NCBI GenBank assembly: GCA_026931725.1
Contig: JAIXLE010000094.1
Coordinates: 22,398-86,397 of the forward strand
Source of the DNA: Bacteroidales bacterium
GTDB taxonomy: Bacteria; Planctomycetota; Planctomycetia; Gemmatales; Gemmataceae
Direction: 5' to 3'
DNA: 64,000 nucleotides
In this document: positions 8,633 through 17,138 of the stretch, in pieces
Layout of the letters: every line of letters begins with the position of its first letter
Numbering within the stretch: position 1 is the stretch's first letter
Position numbers and translations under genes: made by a program
Notes under the pieces: generated by a model
Databases searched by the model: none
Seen by the model: the letters and a program-made list of their open reading frames with translations, nothing else
What the model was told of the DNA's origin: nothing

Positions 8633-9322
8633 ATGCTGCTTACATTGGGCCTGTCTCTAGTCGTATTGGCCAATCCCCCGGCAACTTTTACCACCCATCC
8701 GCTCAAAAAATTCAACGTCCTCATTGGTGATTGGAAAGGCACCGGCACCCCTGAAGGCACGGCCACCCAGCGACGCGATGGGTTCTGGACCGAAACCATC
8801 CATTGGGAATGGCGATTCCAGAACGATGATGCCTGGCTGTTCGCCCAATTCGAGAACGGAAAACAGTTCCTCCGTGGAGAATTGCGGTATTCTTCCCAAC
8901 GCTCTCAGTATGAATTTCAACTCACGGACCACCACAAACACACGCTCACCTATGTCGGCCAACTGACCGACACCGGAAATCGCTCGCCGGTACTCACCCT
9001 GGAACGCACGGACCCCACCACGAAAACGACGGAACGGTTCGTGCTGACACTGCTGCACACGAATCGGTATCTCTACCGACTGGAAACACGGCCAGAGAGC
9101 GGAACGACATTTGCTAAGCGGTATCAGGTCGGAGCGACCAAAAAAGGTGTCCCGTTTGCCAGCGCCAAACAAGGGCCAGAGTGCATTGTCTCGGGCGGCG
9201 CGGGAACGATGAAGGTGACTTACAAAGGGAAAGATTATTTCGTCTGCTGCTCCGGCTGTAAGGATGCATTCTTGGATGACCCGGAGAAGTTCATCGCCGA
9301 TGCCAGGAAGAAGCCCGAGTAA
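8633..9322 (+). CDS. exported protein with DUF1579-like region and C-terminal YHS domain
   Basis: A 229-aa protein. The short hydrophobic N-terminus (MLLTLGLSLVVLANPPA) looks like a signal peptide. Residues about 25-175 resemble DUF1579-type beta-barrel proteins (PLKKFNVLIGDWKGTG opening, with repeated strand-like segments). The C-terminus is a YHS domain, a small metal-binding module found in metal transporters and handling proteins: GPECIVSGGAGTMKVTYKG followed by CCSGCKDAFLDDPEKF, with the CCSGC cluster as likely metal ligands. It may bind or present a metal in the periplasm. The function is inferred from domains alone; I do not know the family. Confidence 0.65.
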   Translation: MLLTLGLSLVVLANPPATFTTHPLKKFNVLIGDWKGTGTPEGTATQRRDGFWTETIHWEWRFQNDDAWLFAQFENGKQFLRGELRYSSQRSQYEFQLTDHHKHTLTYVGQLTDTGNRSPVLTLERTDPTTKTTERFVLTLLHTNRYLYRLETRPESGTTFAKRYQVGATKKGVPFASAKQGPECIVSGGAGTMKVTYKGKDYFVCCSGCKDAFLDDPEKFIADARKKPE

Positions 9323-9422
9323 ACGGTCGGCATTGTCTGGTCAGTCGGGGTGGCGGTCAGAACGCAGTTGCGGCACAATGCCGCTGCGTATAGACAGGTT
9401 CCCTACCGGCCACGAGATTGCG

Positions 9423-10481
9423 ATGATGACTGTACTGTCTCGGTGTCTGCTCCCCACGACCCGCACCCCTTGGGGTTATGTTCGCCAAGGACTGAAACTG
9501 GGGTTGTGGGTACTGCTGGCGGTCGGCGTGGTGGAGACGGTACGGGTACTGGCCTTCTTGAACCTCCATGCCGTGATCCCCGGTCGGGTGTACCGCTCCG
9601 CGCAACCCGATGCGGAAGATTTGCAGGAGTTGGCCACACGGTATGGGATCAAGACCGTCATCAACCTCCGCGGCATGGCGCGCGATGGCGACCCCAATGC
9701 GCACTGGTACTTTACAGAAGCCGGGGCGAACCACGATCTGAACATCGCGCAGGAAGATATTACTCTTTCCGCCGCTCGGTTGCCGCCGCCGAAAGAATTA
9801 CGCCGATTGATCGAGGTGCTGGATCGCACCGAGTACCCCATTCTGTTCCATTGCAAGAGCGGCGCGGATCGCACCGGCTTGACGGCGACCATCGTGCGAT
9901 TGCTCTACACCGATGATTCTTTGGATGCGGCCCGATGGCAGTTACTGCCCCGATACGGTCACTTCAATTTTGGACGCACCGCCGCGATCGATCAGTTTTT
10001 CGATCTGTATGAACAATGGTTGCAGACGCAAAACGCGACCCATCGTCCCGAACGATTTCGGCAATGGGCCGCGAATGTGTACACGCCCGGCCCCGCGCAA
10101 TCGGAACTGATCTGGTTGGACTCCATTCCCAATCCCATTCCGGCCGATCAAGGGTTTGCGGTGCGACTCCGGGCGATCAATCGCTCGAATGAACCGTGGG
10201 AACTGAAGCCGGGCGATCATGCGGGTATCCATTTGTCTTATCTTGTGGCTCGCGGGCCGACCGAGGCGGCTTACCGTGGGAAAGCGGGGCTATTCCGGGC
10301 TACCATCCCACCGGGAGGGCATGTCGATCTGACTTTGGCCGTGCCGCCGTTGAAAATCCCCGGTACATATGCCCTGGCCGCGGAATTGACCGATGCTCGG
10401 GGATCGGGTGTACCGATCCGCTCGTATTCGTTCGTCCAATTCGGTGACTCGGCGACGCTTGCGGAGGTCATCGTCAAATGA
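9423..10481 (+). CDS. membrane-anchored dual-specificity phosphatase-like protein
   Basis: A 352-aa protein with an N-terminal membrane helix (LGLWVLLAVGVVETVRVLAFL) and a cysteine-dependent phosphatase domain: GRVYRSAQPDAEDL and GIKTVINLRG are typical of DSP/Siw14-like enzymes, and FHCKSGADRTG carries the C-x5-R catalytic loop. The C-terminal third (from about PIPADQGFAVRLRAINRS) looks like an Ig-like beta domain. I start it at ATG 9423; an upstream in-frame ATG at 9378 is possible, while anything further upstream overlaps the YHS gene. Its stop overlaps the next start by four bases, so it is co-translated with a glycosyltransferase, suggesting a substrate in lipid or glycan metabolism. Confidence 0.75.
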   Translation: MMTVLSRCLLPTTRTPWGYVRQGLKLGLWVLLAVGVVETVRVLAFLNLHAVIPGRVYRSAQPDAEDLQELATRYGIKTVINLRGMARDGDPNAHWYFTEAGANHDLNIAQEDITLSAARLPPPKELRRLIEVLDRTEYPILFHCKSGADRTGLTATIVRLLYTDDSLDAARWQLLPRYGHFNFGRTAAIDQFFDLYEQWLQTQNATHRPERFRQWAANVYTPGPAQSELIWLDSIPNPIPADQGFAVRLRAINRSNEPWELKPGDHAGIHLSYLVARGPTEAAYRGKAGLFRATIPPGGHVDLTLAVPPLKIPGTYALAAELTDARGSGVPIRSYSFVQFGDSATLAEVIVK

Positions 10482-11494
10482 GGGCATTTCCACCCCCGGA
10501 TCAGCTGAGGATGCGTGACATGGCAATGCTTTCTGTGGTGATCCCCGTCAAAGATGAAGCCGACAACATCGACAAACTGGTCACGCGGTTGCAACAGGCG
10601 TTGGTTGGGGTGCCACCGTGGGAAGTGGTTTTCGTGGATGATGGCAGTCTGGATGCGACCTGCCAGGAAATTAAGCGGTTGTCCAAACAAGATGATCGCA
10701 TCAAGCTCGTTCGGTTGCGGAAGAATTTTGGTCAGTCCGCGGCACTCCAAGCCGGATTTGACCATGCGACCGGCGCAATCATTGTGACGATGGATGGCGA
10801 CCTCCAGAACGATCCCGCCGACATTCCCGCGATGCTGGACAAACTGGACGAAGGGTACGATGTGGTCCTCGGTCTGCGTCAAAAGCGGCAGGATGGACTA
10901 CTCTTCCGCAAGATGCCGAGTTGGGCGGCGAACTGGCTGATCCGGCAAGTGACGAAAGTGCCCTTCCGGGATTTTGGCTGCACACTGCGGGTGATGCGCC
11001 GAGAAGTTGTGGAAGGGATGGCGCTGTACGGTGAGATGCACCGATTCATTACGGCTTATGCCGTCCAGCAGGGTGCCCGTGTGACGCAGGTGCCGGTGCG
11101 GCATCATCCGCGCACTGCCGGGAAGTCCAAATACAATCTGACCCGCACGATCCGTGTGGCTCTGGATTTGTTGACGTTCAAGTTTCAAGCCAGTTTTGAA
11201 ACGCGGCCGATGCATCTGTTCGGGGTGGTCGGACTCCTCACCATGGGGTTGGGAATCGCCAGTTTCGCCGGTACGTTGCTGATGAAGTACAACGGTTGCG
11301 ATATGTCCGGCAACCCGTTGCTCTTGCTGAGTGCATTGCTCGGTCTGGTGGGGATTCAGTTCCTCTCGCTGGGGCTACTCGGGGAGATGATGGCCCGGAC
11401 CTATTTTGAAAGTCAGGGGAAATCCCCATATGCCGTCCGCGAAACCCGTGGTTTTGGCCCGCAACTCCAGCTCGACCGTTCCCGAGCGGCGTGA
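10478..11494 (+). CDS. family 2 glycosyltransferase with two C-terminal membrane helices
   Basis: Resembles DPM1/ArnC/GtrB-type enzymes that move a sugar from a nucleotide donor to polyprenyl phosphate. The GT-A domain shows SVVIPVKDEADNI, VFVDDGSLDAT and MDGDLQNDPADIP, the last with the metal-binding acidic motif. RHHPRTAGKSKYNLTRTIRVALD is the typical post-catalytic helix region, followed by two membrane helices near residues 245-270 and 280-305. The ATG at 10478 overlaps the phosphatase stop (ATGA) and has GGAGG ten bases upstream; an alternative ATG at 10520 gives MAMLSVVIP. The product likely builds a membrane-linked sugar donor. Confidence 0.85.
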   Translation: MRAFPPPDQLRMRDMAMLSVVIPVKDEADNIDKLVTRLQQALVGVPPWEVVFVDDGSLDATCQEIKRLSKQDDRIKLVRLRKNFGQSAALQAGFDHATGAIIVTMDGDLQNDPADIPAMLDKLDEGYDVVLGLRQKRQDGLLFRKMPSWAANWLIRQVTKVPFRDFGCTLRVMRREVVEGMALYGEMHRFITAYAVQQGARVTQVPVRHHPRTAGKSKYNLTRTIRVALDLLTFKFQASFETRPMHLFGVVGLLTMGLGIASFAGTLLMKYNGCDMSGNPLLLLSALLGLVGIQFLSLGLLGEMMARTYFESQGKSPYAVRETRGFGPQLQLDRSRAA

Positions 11495-11543
11495 GCCGAG
11501 CGGGTTCCCTCTTCCAGGGATGGTCCCCTGTTTGGTCATGGGG

Positions 11544-12839
11544 CTACACCCGTAGTTTCTCCAAATCCTGCCAGAAGCCGGGGTACGTCTTCACGACGCA
11601 GCCGGGGTCATGGATGATGACACCTGGCACCCGTAAACCCACCAGGGCCAGGCTCATCGCCATCCGGTGATCGTTGTAGGTATCGACGGCGCACCCCGTC
11701 AGCGGGCGTGGGATGATGCGGAGGCCATCCGGGTATTCTTCCACTCCCGCTCCGAGTTTGCGCAGTTCCGTGGCGACGGCGGCGATGCGGTCGGTTTCCT
11801 TGTGACGCACATGGGCGATGTTCCGAATCGTCGTGGGACCATCCGCGAACACGGCCACCGCCGCCAGGGTCATGACCGTGTCGCTGATGGCGTTCATGTC
11901 CACGTCCACACCACGCAGGGTGCCGGTCCCATGCACGGTCAACCCTTCCACTGATTCTTCGACTCGGCAGCCCATCCGCCAGAGGACATCCACGAAGGCG
12001 ACATCACCCTGTAACGATTGCCGCGTGAGTCCTCGCACCTGTACCGCTCCCCGTCCCAGTACCGCCGGGATGGCCCAGAAGTACGACGCGGCTGAGGCAT
12101 CCGGTTCGATGTGATAATCGCTGAGATGTCGCAAACCGGGTGCGACATCATACACCTCCGGTGTGACCGTGACGGTCCCGCCCCAGTGCCGGAGCATCTG
12201 GACGGTCATGTCGATGTACGGTTCGGAGACACGCGGCCCGTCGAGTCGGAGGGACAGTCCCTCGGGCCGAAACGGAGCGATCATCAGCAGGGCGCTCAGG
12301 TATTGGCTGCTGACTGTGGCACGCACCGTCACCGCGCGTTGGTGCGTGTCTTGGCCTTGGACGCGGACTGGCGGGCAGCCGTTATCGGCTTCACTGCGGG
12401 CCACGACCCCCATTTGCGTCAGGGCATCGAGGAGATCCTGGATGGGACGTTCCCGCATCCGGGCGATGCCGTCGAGCCGGTAGGGGCCATGTCCCAGAGC
12501 CACGAGGGCGGTCAGGAACCGCATCGTTGTCCCCGAGTTGGCGACGTTCAAATCGGCCTGGGAAGCGGGGACAAGTTGGGACGTGGGATTGCGGACCTGG
12601 GCCACGGCGGCGGACCAGTCGATATTGATTTCGTAACCCAACTGACGCAGGGCGTTGATCATCACTTCGGTGTCCTCACTGCGGAGGATGCCGGTGAGGT
12701 GGGTGCCCGTGCCCGCGGCGAGGGCGGCCAGCACGAAGGCCCGGTTCGTGATACTTTTGCTGCCCGGCACGGTCACGGCGGCGGTTGGCGCAGCGGTGAA
12801 GGGGGTGATGGGGTACTGATCCGGGTAGGTCATACTCAC
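11544..12839 (-). CDS. aroA: 3-phosphoshikimate 1-carboxyvinyltransferase (EPSP synthase)
   Basis: Shikimate-pathway enzyme that joins shikimate-3-phosphate and phosphoenolpyruvate to make EPSP for aromatic amino acid synthesis; cytoplasmic. The 431-aa product shows PGSKSITNRAFVLAALAAGT, NSGTTMRFLTALVALG, RMRERPIQDLLDAL, SSQYLSALLM, KETDR and YNDHRMAMSLAL, all family landmarks. It starts at a GTG whose bases overlap the truA stop (GTGA), so the two genes are translationally coupled. Confidence 0.95.
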   Translation of the reverse strand: MSMTYPDQYPITPFTAAPTAAVTVPGSKSITNRAFVLAALAAGTGTHLTGILRSEDTEVMINALRQLGYEINIDWSAAVAQVRNPTSQLVPASQADLNVANSGTTMRFLTALVALGHGPYRLDGIARMRERPIQDLLDALTQMGVVARSEADNGCPPVRVQGQDTHQRAVTVRATVSSQYLSALLMIAPFRPEGLSLRLDGPRVSEPYIDMTVQMLRHWGGTVTVTPEVYDVAPGLRHLSDYHIEPDASAASYFWAIPAVLGRGAVQVRGLTRQSLQGDVAFVDVLWRMGCRVEESVEGLTVHGTGTLRGVDVDMNAISDTVMTLAAVAVFADGPTTIRNIAHVRHKETDRIAAVATELRKLGAGVEEYPDGLRIIPRPLTGCAVDTYNDHRMAMSLALVGLRVPGVIIHDPGCVVKTYPGFWQDLEKLRV

Positions 12840-13621
12840 GCGAAAAATCCTCGGGCATCGTCCGGGGGAAGACGCAGTTCCTCCGGGTAGGTGACTCGCA
12901 GCAAAAACAAGCCCTGCGCGGGTGCGGTCGGCCCCGCCAGTCGGCGATCCATTGCGGTTAAAATGTCGGCCACCTGGGTTTCCGGCCAGTAGCCACGGCC
13001 AACCTGCATCAGTGTTCCCGCGATGGCTCGTACCATGTTGTAGAGAAATCCATCCGCTTCCACGTCGATCCAGAGCAGTTCTCCAACTCGGCTAATTGCG
13101 ATGCGACTAATCGTGCGAATACTGGTAAGCCGATTCGGCCAGTTGCTCTCGAAGCAGCGGAAATCGTGTCGACCAATGAGACACCGGCTGGCGCGGATCA
13201 TCGCGGCTTCGTTCAGCGGATGGCGACTGTGACAGGCGACTCGGCGTTGAAAGGGGTCTTGCATGCGGCCATCGTAAATGACGTAGCGGTAGGTTTTCCG
13301 CAGAGCATCTTTGTTCGCGCAGAACGATTCCGGCACTTCGTCGCAGGTACGAATGCAGACATCTTCGGGGAGCTTGGCGTTGACCGCCTTGACGAGCGTT
13401 CCGCAGTGCAACCGGGTATGCGTGTAGAAGTTGGCCACTTGGCCGATGGCGTGGACACCCGCATCGGTACGGCCACTGGCATTCGCGCGAATCCGTTCAT
13501 CCTGCGTGACAGACGCGATGGCGTGTTCGACCGTTTCCTGCACCGTGCGATACCCCGGTTGCGTCTGCCAACCCGCGAAATCGGTTCCATCGTAGCGAAT
13601 GACCACACGAAGATTACGCAT
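12836..13621 (-). CDS. truA: tRNA pseudouridine(38-40) synthase
   Basis: Converts uridines 38-40 of the tRNA anticodon arm to pseudouridine. The 261-aa product has the N-terminal VVIRYDGTDFAGWQTQPGYRT segment and the catalytic Asp in SGRTDAGVHAIGQ; FLYNMVRAIAGTLMQVGRG is the conserved C-terminal helix. The start is the ATG at 13621 (MRNLRVVIRYDG); the frame is open further upstream through an A-rich repeat but that part has no family similarity. It overlaps aroA by four bases. Confidence 0.95.
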   Translation of the reverse strand: MRNLRVVIRYDGTDFAGWQTQPGYRTVQETVEHAIASVTQDERIRANASGRTDAGVHAIGQVANFYTHTRLHCGTLVKAVNAKLPEDVCIRTCDEVPESFCANKDALRKTYRYVIYDGRMQDPFQRRVACHSRHPLNEAAMIRASRCLIGRHDFRCFESNWPNRLTSIRTISRIAISRVGELLWIDVEADGFLYNMVRAIAGTLMQVGRGYWPETQVADILTAMDRRLAGPTAPAQGLFLLRVTYPEELRLPPDDARGFFA

Positions 13622-13760
13622 GAAATAACGAAAAACGAAAAAGGAAAAAGAAAGACAACAACAAGACTGAACCGAGGATGATCGTCCCCGGTTGTGTTCT
13701 CCCCATTTTCGTTCCTCTTCTTCCTCTGGCTTCCTCCGTCTTTCCTTTTTCGTTATTTCA
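13620..13760. repeat. composite inverted repeat between truA and asd
   Basis: TGAAATAACG followed by an A/G-rich run at 13620-13654 is matched in inverted orientation by a T/C-rich run ending CGTTATTTCA at 13739-13760. Between them lies one copy of the dispersed palindrome (13670-13693). The right arm includes the asd stop codon. A similar pyrimidine-rich arm ending in CGTTATTTCA occurs at about 51503-51527, next to another minus-strand stop codon. Confidence 0.6.
13670..13693 (+). repeat. dispersed palindrome, copy 1
   Basis: A slightly diverged copy of the 24-bp palindrome AACCGGGGACGA/TCGTCCCCGGTT (here starting AACCGAGGAT), followed by the directional tail GTGTTC. It lies between truA and asd. 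Confidence 0.8.
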
Positions 13761-14769
13761 CGATTCCTCGGCGGATCAGTTCCTCCGCGCACTGCACGGC
13801 GTTGGTGGCGGCTCCTTTGCGGAGGTTATCCGCGACAACCCAGAGGTTTAAGGCATGGGCGCAACCCGGATCGCGGCGGACTCGGCCAACAAAGGTGTGA
13901 TCGTGCCCTTCGGCCTGGATCGGCTGGGGGAACTCGCCGCGTGTCTCGTCCATCAGCACGACACCGGGCGCTTGAGCCAGGGCGGCACGGGCTTCTTCCA
14001 CGGACACGGGCCGCTCGAATTCGACATTCACGGACTCACAGTGGGCCACCCGCACCGGCACCCGCACGCAAGTCGGCGAAACGGCCAGATCAGGCAAACC
14101 CAGAATCTTCCGGGTTTCGTTGACGACTTTGTTTTCTTCCTCGGTGTAGCCGTTCGGGTCCAGCGTCCAGTCTAGTGTGATGATGTTCCCGGCCAGTTGC
14201 GCCCGGTGCGCGGTTGGCGCGGGGACCGGGCCACCCACGGCGAAGGCCTTCAACTGCGTGTCAAAATCAGCCAACCCCTTCGCTCCCTTGCCGGAAGACG
14301 ATTGATAGGTACTGACAATCACCCGTTTCACCCGGCCCAGATCGTGCAGCGGTTTCAGTGCAACCGTCAGCGGAATGGCCACACAATTCGGGTTGGCGAC
14401 GATCCCCTTCTTGGCGTGGTGCAGTTCTGCGCCGTTGACTTCCGGGACCACCAGCGGACAATCCGGGTCCATCCGCCAAGCGGAAGAGTTATCGACGACG
14501 ATAGCCCCAGCCTTGGCCGCGATGGGGGCGTATTCCTTGCTCACCGAAGATGGGGTGCTGGACAGGACAATCTTCACCCCGGCGAAGGCTTCCGCACGGA
14601 TCGGCTCGACAGGATGCTCTTGACCGAGGAACGTCACCGTTTTGCCCGCGGATTTCTCGGAGGCGAGGAACTTGATGGTACGTGGCCGAAACCCCCGTTC
14701 CGCCAGCACTTGCCGAATCAGTTCACCCACCGCACCAGTCGCGCCGACCACCGCCAGGCTCACGTCCAC
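13753..14769 (-). CDS. asd: aspartate-semialdehyde dehydrogenase
   Basis: Reduces aspartyl phosphate to aspartate semialdehyde in the pathway to lysine/diaminopimelate, threonine and methionine; cytoplasmic, NADP-dependent. The 338-aa product has the nucleotide-binding VVGATGAVGELI, the catalytic Cys in ANPNCVAIPL, STYQSSSGKG, and the C-terminal RVPVRVAHCESVNV with the active-site His. Length and motif order are normal for the family. It is followed by, and its stop is embedded in, a repeat element separating it from truA. Confidence 0.95.
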   Translation of the reverse strand: MDVSLAVVGATGAVGELIRQVLAERGFRPRTIKFLASEKSAGKTVTFLGQEHPVEPIRAEAFAGVKIVLSSTPSSVSKEYAPIAAKAGAIVVDNSSAWRMDPDCPLVVPEVNGAELHHAKKGIVANPNCVAIPLTVALKPLHDLGRVKRVIVSTYQSSSGKGAKGLADFDTQLKAFAVGGPVPAPTAHRAQLAGNIITLDWTLDPNGYTEEENKVVNETRKILGLPDLAVSPTCVRVPVRVAHCESVNVEFERPVSVEEARAALAQAPGVVLMDETRGEFPQPIQAEGHDHTFVGRVRRDPGCAHALNLWVVADNLRKGAATNAVQCAEELIRRGIVK

Positions 14770-14818
14770 GGAATCACCCTGAAGCAGAGAAGGTTACACG
14801 GAATCACACACTCTAGTA

Positions 14819-14938
14819 TTAAAACGGTTCGCCAGGATCTGCCAAGATGGGAAGTCCGACCACGGAAAAGTTGAATCCGTCAAATGCGGGAATATCCGGT
14901 GCGGAGATCACTTGCCGAATGTCGGTATTCTGCTCCAC
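14819..14938 (-). CDS. possible 39-aa protein directly after rsmE
   Basis: A GTG-started frame begins one base after the rsmE stop codon and encodes VEQNTDIRQVISAPDIPAF and a further short stretch ending LADPGEPF. The codon usage looks coding-like and the sequence is not low-complexity, but there is no strong ribosome-binding site and I do not recognise it. It could be a small coupled gene or chance. Confidence 0.25.
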   Translation of the reverse strand: MEQNTDIRQVISAPDIPAFDGFNFSVVGLPILADPGEPF

Positions 14939-14939
14939 A

Positions 14940-15656
14940 TCATGCCCTGTGGAAATCGTGGTAATCGAAGAGCGCGGCGGCGGCGAGAGCGGCGGTTTCG
15001 ATGCGCAGAATGCGGGAACCCAACGATAACGGTGCCCATCCCACCCCGCGGGCGGCGGCGACTTCCTCATCCGCGAACCCGCCTTCCGGCCCAATGGCGA
15101 TACAGGCTCCCGCAACTGGGGGGAACGGAACGGCTGCCGGGGTCGCCACTCCAGGATGGAGAAGGAACCGCGCATGCGGCAAATCGGTTGCCGCCAAAAA
15201 ATCCGGCCAGCGGCACGGCGGTTCGATGACCATGAGCGTGTTGCGGCCGCATTGCTTGCTGGCTTCGATGACTTGCCGGGTGAATTTTTCCATCTTGGTT
15301 CCACGCGGCAGCACCACGGATCGCGCCGTGATGAGCGGAATGAATCGGCTCACCCCCAATTCCGTGAGCTTTTCCAACAGGAAATCGGCTCGATCCCCTT
15401 TGGGTAACGCCGAGGCGATGATGAGGGGATTGCGAGTTTCCCGATCCCGTTTCTCCACCGTCAGAATCATCACGCTGACGGCTTTTTTCCCCGTTGCGAG
15501 AACCTCGGCGAGATATTCCTGTCCATCGCCATTGAACAGCGTGACCCGCTCGCCCACGGCGATTCGCCGTACCGTGGCGAGATGGTGGGCCTCAGGCCCA
15601 TCGAGGACGAACTCACCGGGCGCGAGCGGTTGCGGTGTGTAGAAGCGATCGGACAT
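14940..15656 (-). CDS. rsmE: 16S rRNA (uracil(1498)-N3)-methyltransferase
   Basis: SPOUT-class enzyme methylating U1498 of 16S rRNA with S-adenosylmethionine. The 238-aa product begins MSDRFYTPQPLAPGEFVLDG and contains HHLATVRRIAVGERVTLFNGDG, KGDRADFLLEKLTELGV, EASKQCGRN, and the SAM-binding knot IAIGPEGGFADEEV with LGSRILRIETAAL. The ATG at 15656 is chosen because family similarity begins there; the upstream extension of the frame runs through the neighbouring gene. It follows a 68-aa gene by 10 bp. Confidence 0.95.
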   Translation of the reverse strand: MSDRFYTPQPLAPGEFVLDGPEAHHLATVRRIAVGERVTLFNGDGQEYLAEVLATGKKAVSVMILTVEKRDRETRNPLIIASALPKGDRADFLLEKLTELGVSRFIPLITARSVVLPRGTKMEKFTRQVIEASKQCGRNTLMVIEPPCRWPDFLAATDLPHARFLLHPGVATPAAVPFPPVAGACIAIGPEGGFADEEVAAARGVGWAPLSLGSRILRIETAALAAAALFDYHDFHRA

Positions 15657-15666
15657 CGTCACCTGC

Positions 15667-15873
15667 TCACGCGGCGGCTGCGAAAGTACCACCGCGACCG
15701 CCGACCTGTTTCCATTCCCCGTTCTGCCAAGCGAGGACCACTTCCTGCGAGCCTTTGAAGGCCACGCAGTAGTGCCCACATATCATGTTGACGGACCACC
15801 CCGAATGACGCAACAACTCAAAATTCGGTGTGTCGGCGTGCTGCGAGGACGCGGACTGGGTGCGATATCGCAT
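15667..15873 (-). CDS. small conserved-looking protein of 68 aa
   Basis: Begins at ATG 15873 behind a strong GAGGGGG site seven bases upstream and ends 10 bp before rsmE, so the two are probably one transcript. The sequence contains LRHSGWSVNMICGHYCV and GEWKQVGGRGGTFAAAA, a compact hydrophobic/aromatic pattern that reads as a real small domain. The family and function are unknown to me. Confidence 0.6.
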   Translation of the reverse strand: MRYRTQSASSQHADTPNFELLRHSGWSVNMICGHYCVAFKGSQEVVLAWQNGEWKQVGGRGGTFAAAA

Positions 15874-16041
15874 CTGATGATCCCCCTCAAAGAAATCAGG
15901 GCAAACCGGGTCGCCCACGCGGGATTGATCCTGACTCCGCTCATATCGACCATGTCTCGTCGTTCGTGAAGTCCGAACCCAACCCGAATCGGAGAGAATG
16001 CTCATCGGGGGCCATGTATGCCGATTGGGCAAAAAGAACGA

Positions 16042-17028
16042 TCAGGCATCCCCGTAGCCGTTCGGGTGCGATTGATGCCAGTTCCAAGCGGTTTCGAGGA
16101 TCGGCCGCAGTTCGGTGTAGCGCGGGGACCAGCCGAGTTCCTGGCGAATTTTGCGGGAATCGGCGATCAACTCGGCAGGGTCGCCCGCTCGGCGGGGGCC
16201 GTACTGCACGGTGATCGTCTGGCCGGTGACTTCCTCCGCGGTGCGAATCACCGTGTTGACACTGTAACCCGTCCCGATGCCGACGTTGAAAGCCTGCAAC
16301 TCACCCGGTTTGACATGGTCGAGTGCCAAGATGTGCGCAGCGGCCAGATCGTCAACATGAATGTAGTCACGGATGCAGGTGCCATCCGGGGTGGGGTAAT
16401 CCGTGCCGAAGACTTCAATCGCGGGGCGTTGGCCGAGTGCGACTTGCAACACGAGCGGGATCAGGTGGGTTTCCGGGTCGTGGTCCTCACCGATGCTCCC
16501 ATCCGCAGCGGCACCGGAAGCGTTGAAGTAACGCAGCGCGATGGAGCCGATGCCGTAGGCCCGCGAGTAATCCGCGAGCGCCTTCTCGAAACAGAGTTTC
16601 GTCTGACCATACGGATTGATGGGGGATTGCGTTTCGGATTCCGAGATCGGGACTTGTGTCGGCGTGCCGTAGGTGGCGCAAGTGCTGGAGAAGACGAACC
16701 GCGTAATGTTGTGACGGCGGACGCGATCCAGCAGACCGAGACTGTTGATGAGGTTGTTCCGGTAGTATTTCGCCGGGTGGGTGACGGATTCGCCGACATA
16801 GGCGTTGGCCGCGAAGTGGATCACCGCTTCGATCCGTTCCGCGAGTAACACGTGATCCAGATGGTCGATGTCCGCCAGGTCGCCGACGATGAGTTTTCCT
16901 GCCGTCACGGCTTGGCGGTGGCCTTCGCTGAGGTTGTCGTACACGGTCACAGTGTGGCCACGGTTCCCGAGCAACTTGACCGTATGGCTACCAATGTATC
17001 CGGCTCCGCCAGTGACCAGAATGCGCAT
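16042..17028 (-). CDS. galE: UDP-glucose 4-epimerase
   Basis: Interconverts UDP-glucose and UDP-galactose using bound NAD; cytoplasmic. The 328-aa short-chain dehydrogenase-fold protein shows VTGGAGYIGSHTVKLL at the N-terminus, VIHFAANAYVGESV, the catalytic Tyr-Lys pair in YGQTKLCFEKAL, and the family-specific YFNASGAAADGSIGEDHDPE and DYPTPDGTCIRDYIHVDDLA. It is separated by about 110 bp from the WD40 gene. It may feed exopolysaccharide or glycan synthesis. Confidence 0.95.
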   Translation of the reverse strand: MRILVTGGAGYIGSHTVKLLGNRGHTVTVYDNLSEGHRQAVTAGKLIVGDLADIDHLDHVLLAERIEAVIHFAANAYVGESVTHPAKYYRNNLINSLGLLDRVRRHNITRFVFSSTCATYGTPTQVPISESETQSPINPYGQTKLCFEKALADYSRAYGIGSIALRYFNASGAAADGSIGEDHDPETHLIPLVLQVALGQRPAIEVFGTDYPTPDGTCIRDYIHVDDLAAAHILALDHVKPGELQAFNVGIGTGYSVNTVIRTAEEVTGQTITVQYGPRRAGDPAELIADSRKIRQELGWSPRYTELRPILETAWNWHQSHPNGYGDA

Positions 17029-17138
17029 CGCGTCCCACGGGGTCTGAGGGAAGTTCGGTTATGAGAAAGGTGTCATAACGTATTCCACCCGGCTTCGCAA
17101 TCGCACCCGGACGAGGGCGAGGAGGCGAAAACCGGCTA

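Noticed and set aside
11500..11535. Sixth degenerate copy of the dispersed palindrome between the glycosyltransferase and aroA
   Set aside because: CCAGGGATGGTCCCCTG is only loosely similar and the arms do not pair well; it could be chance.
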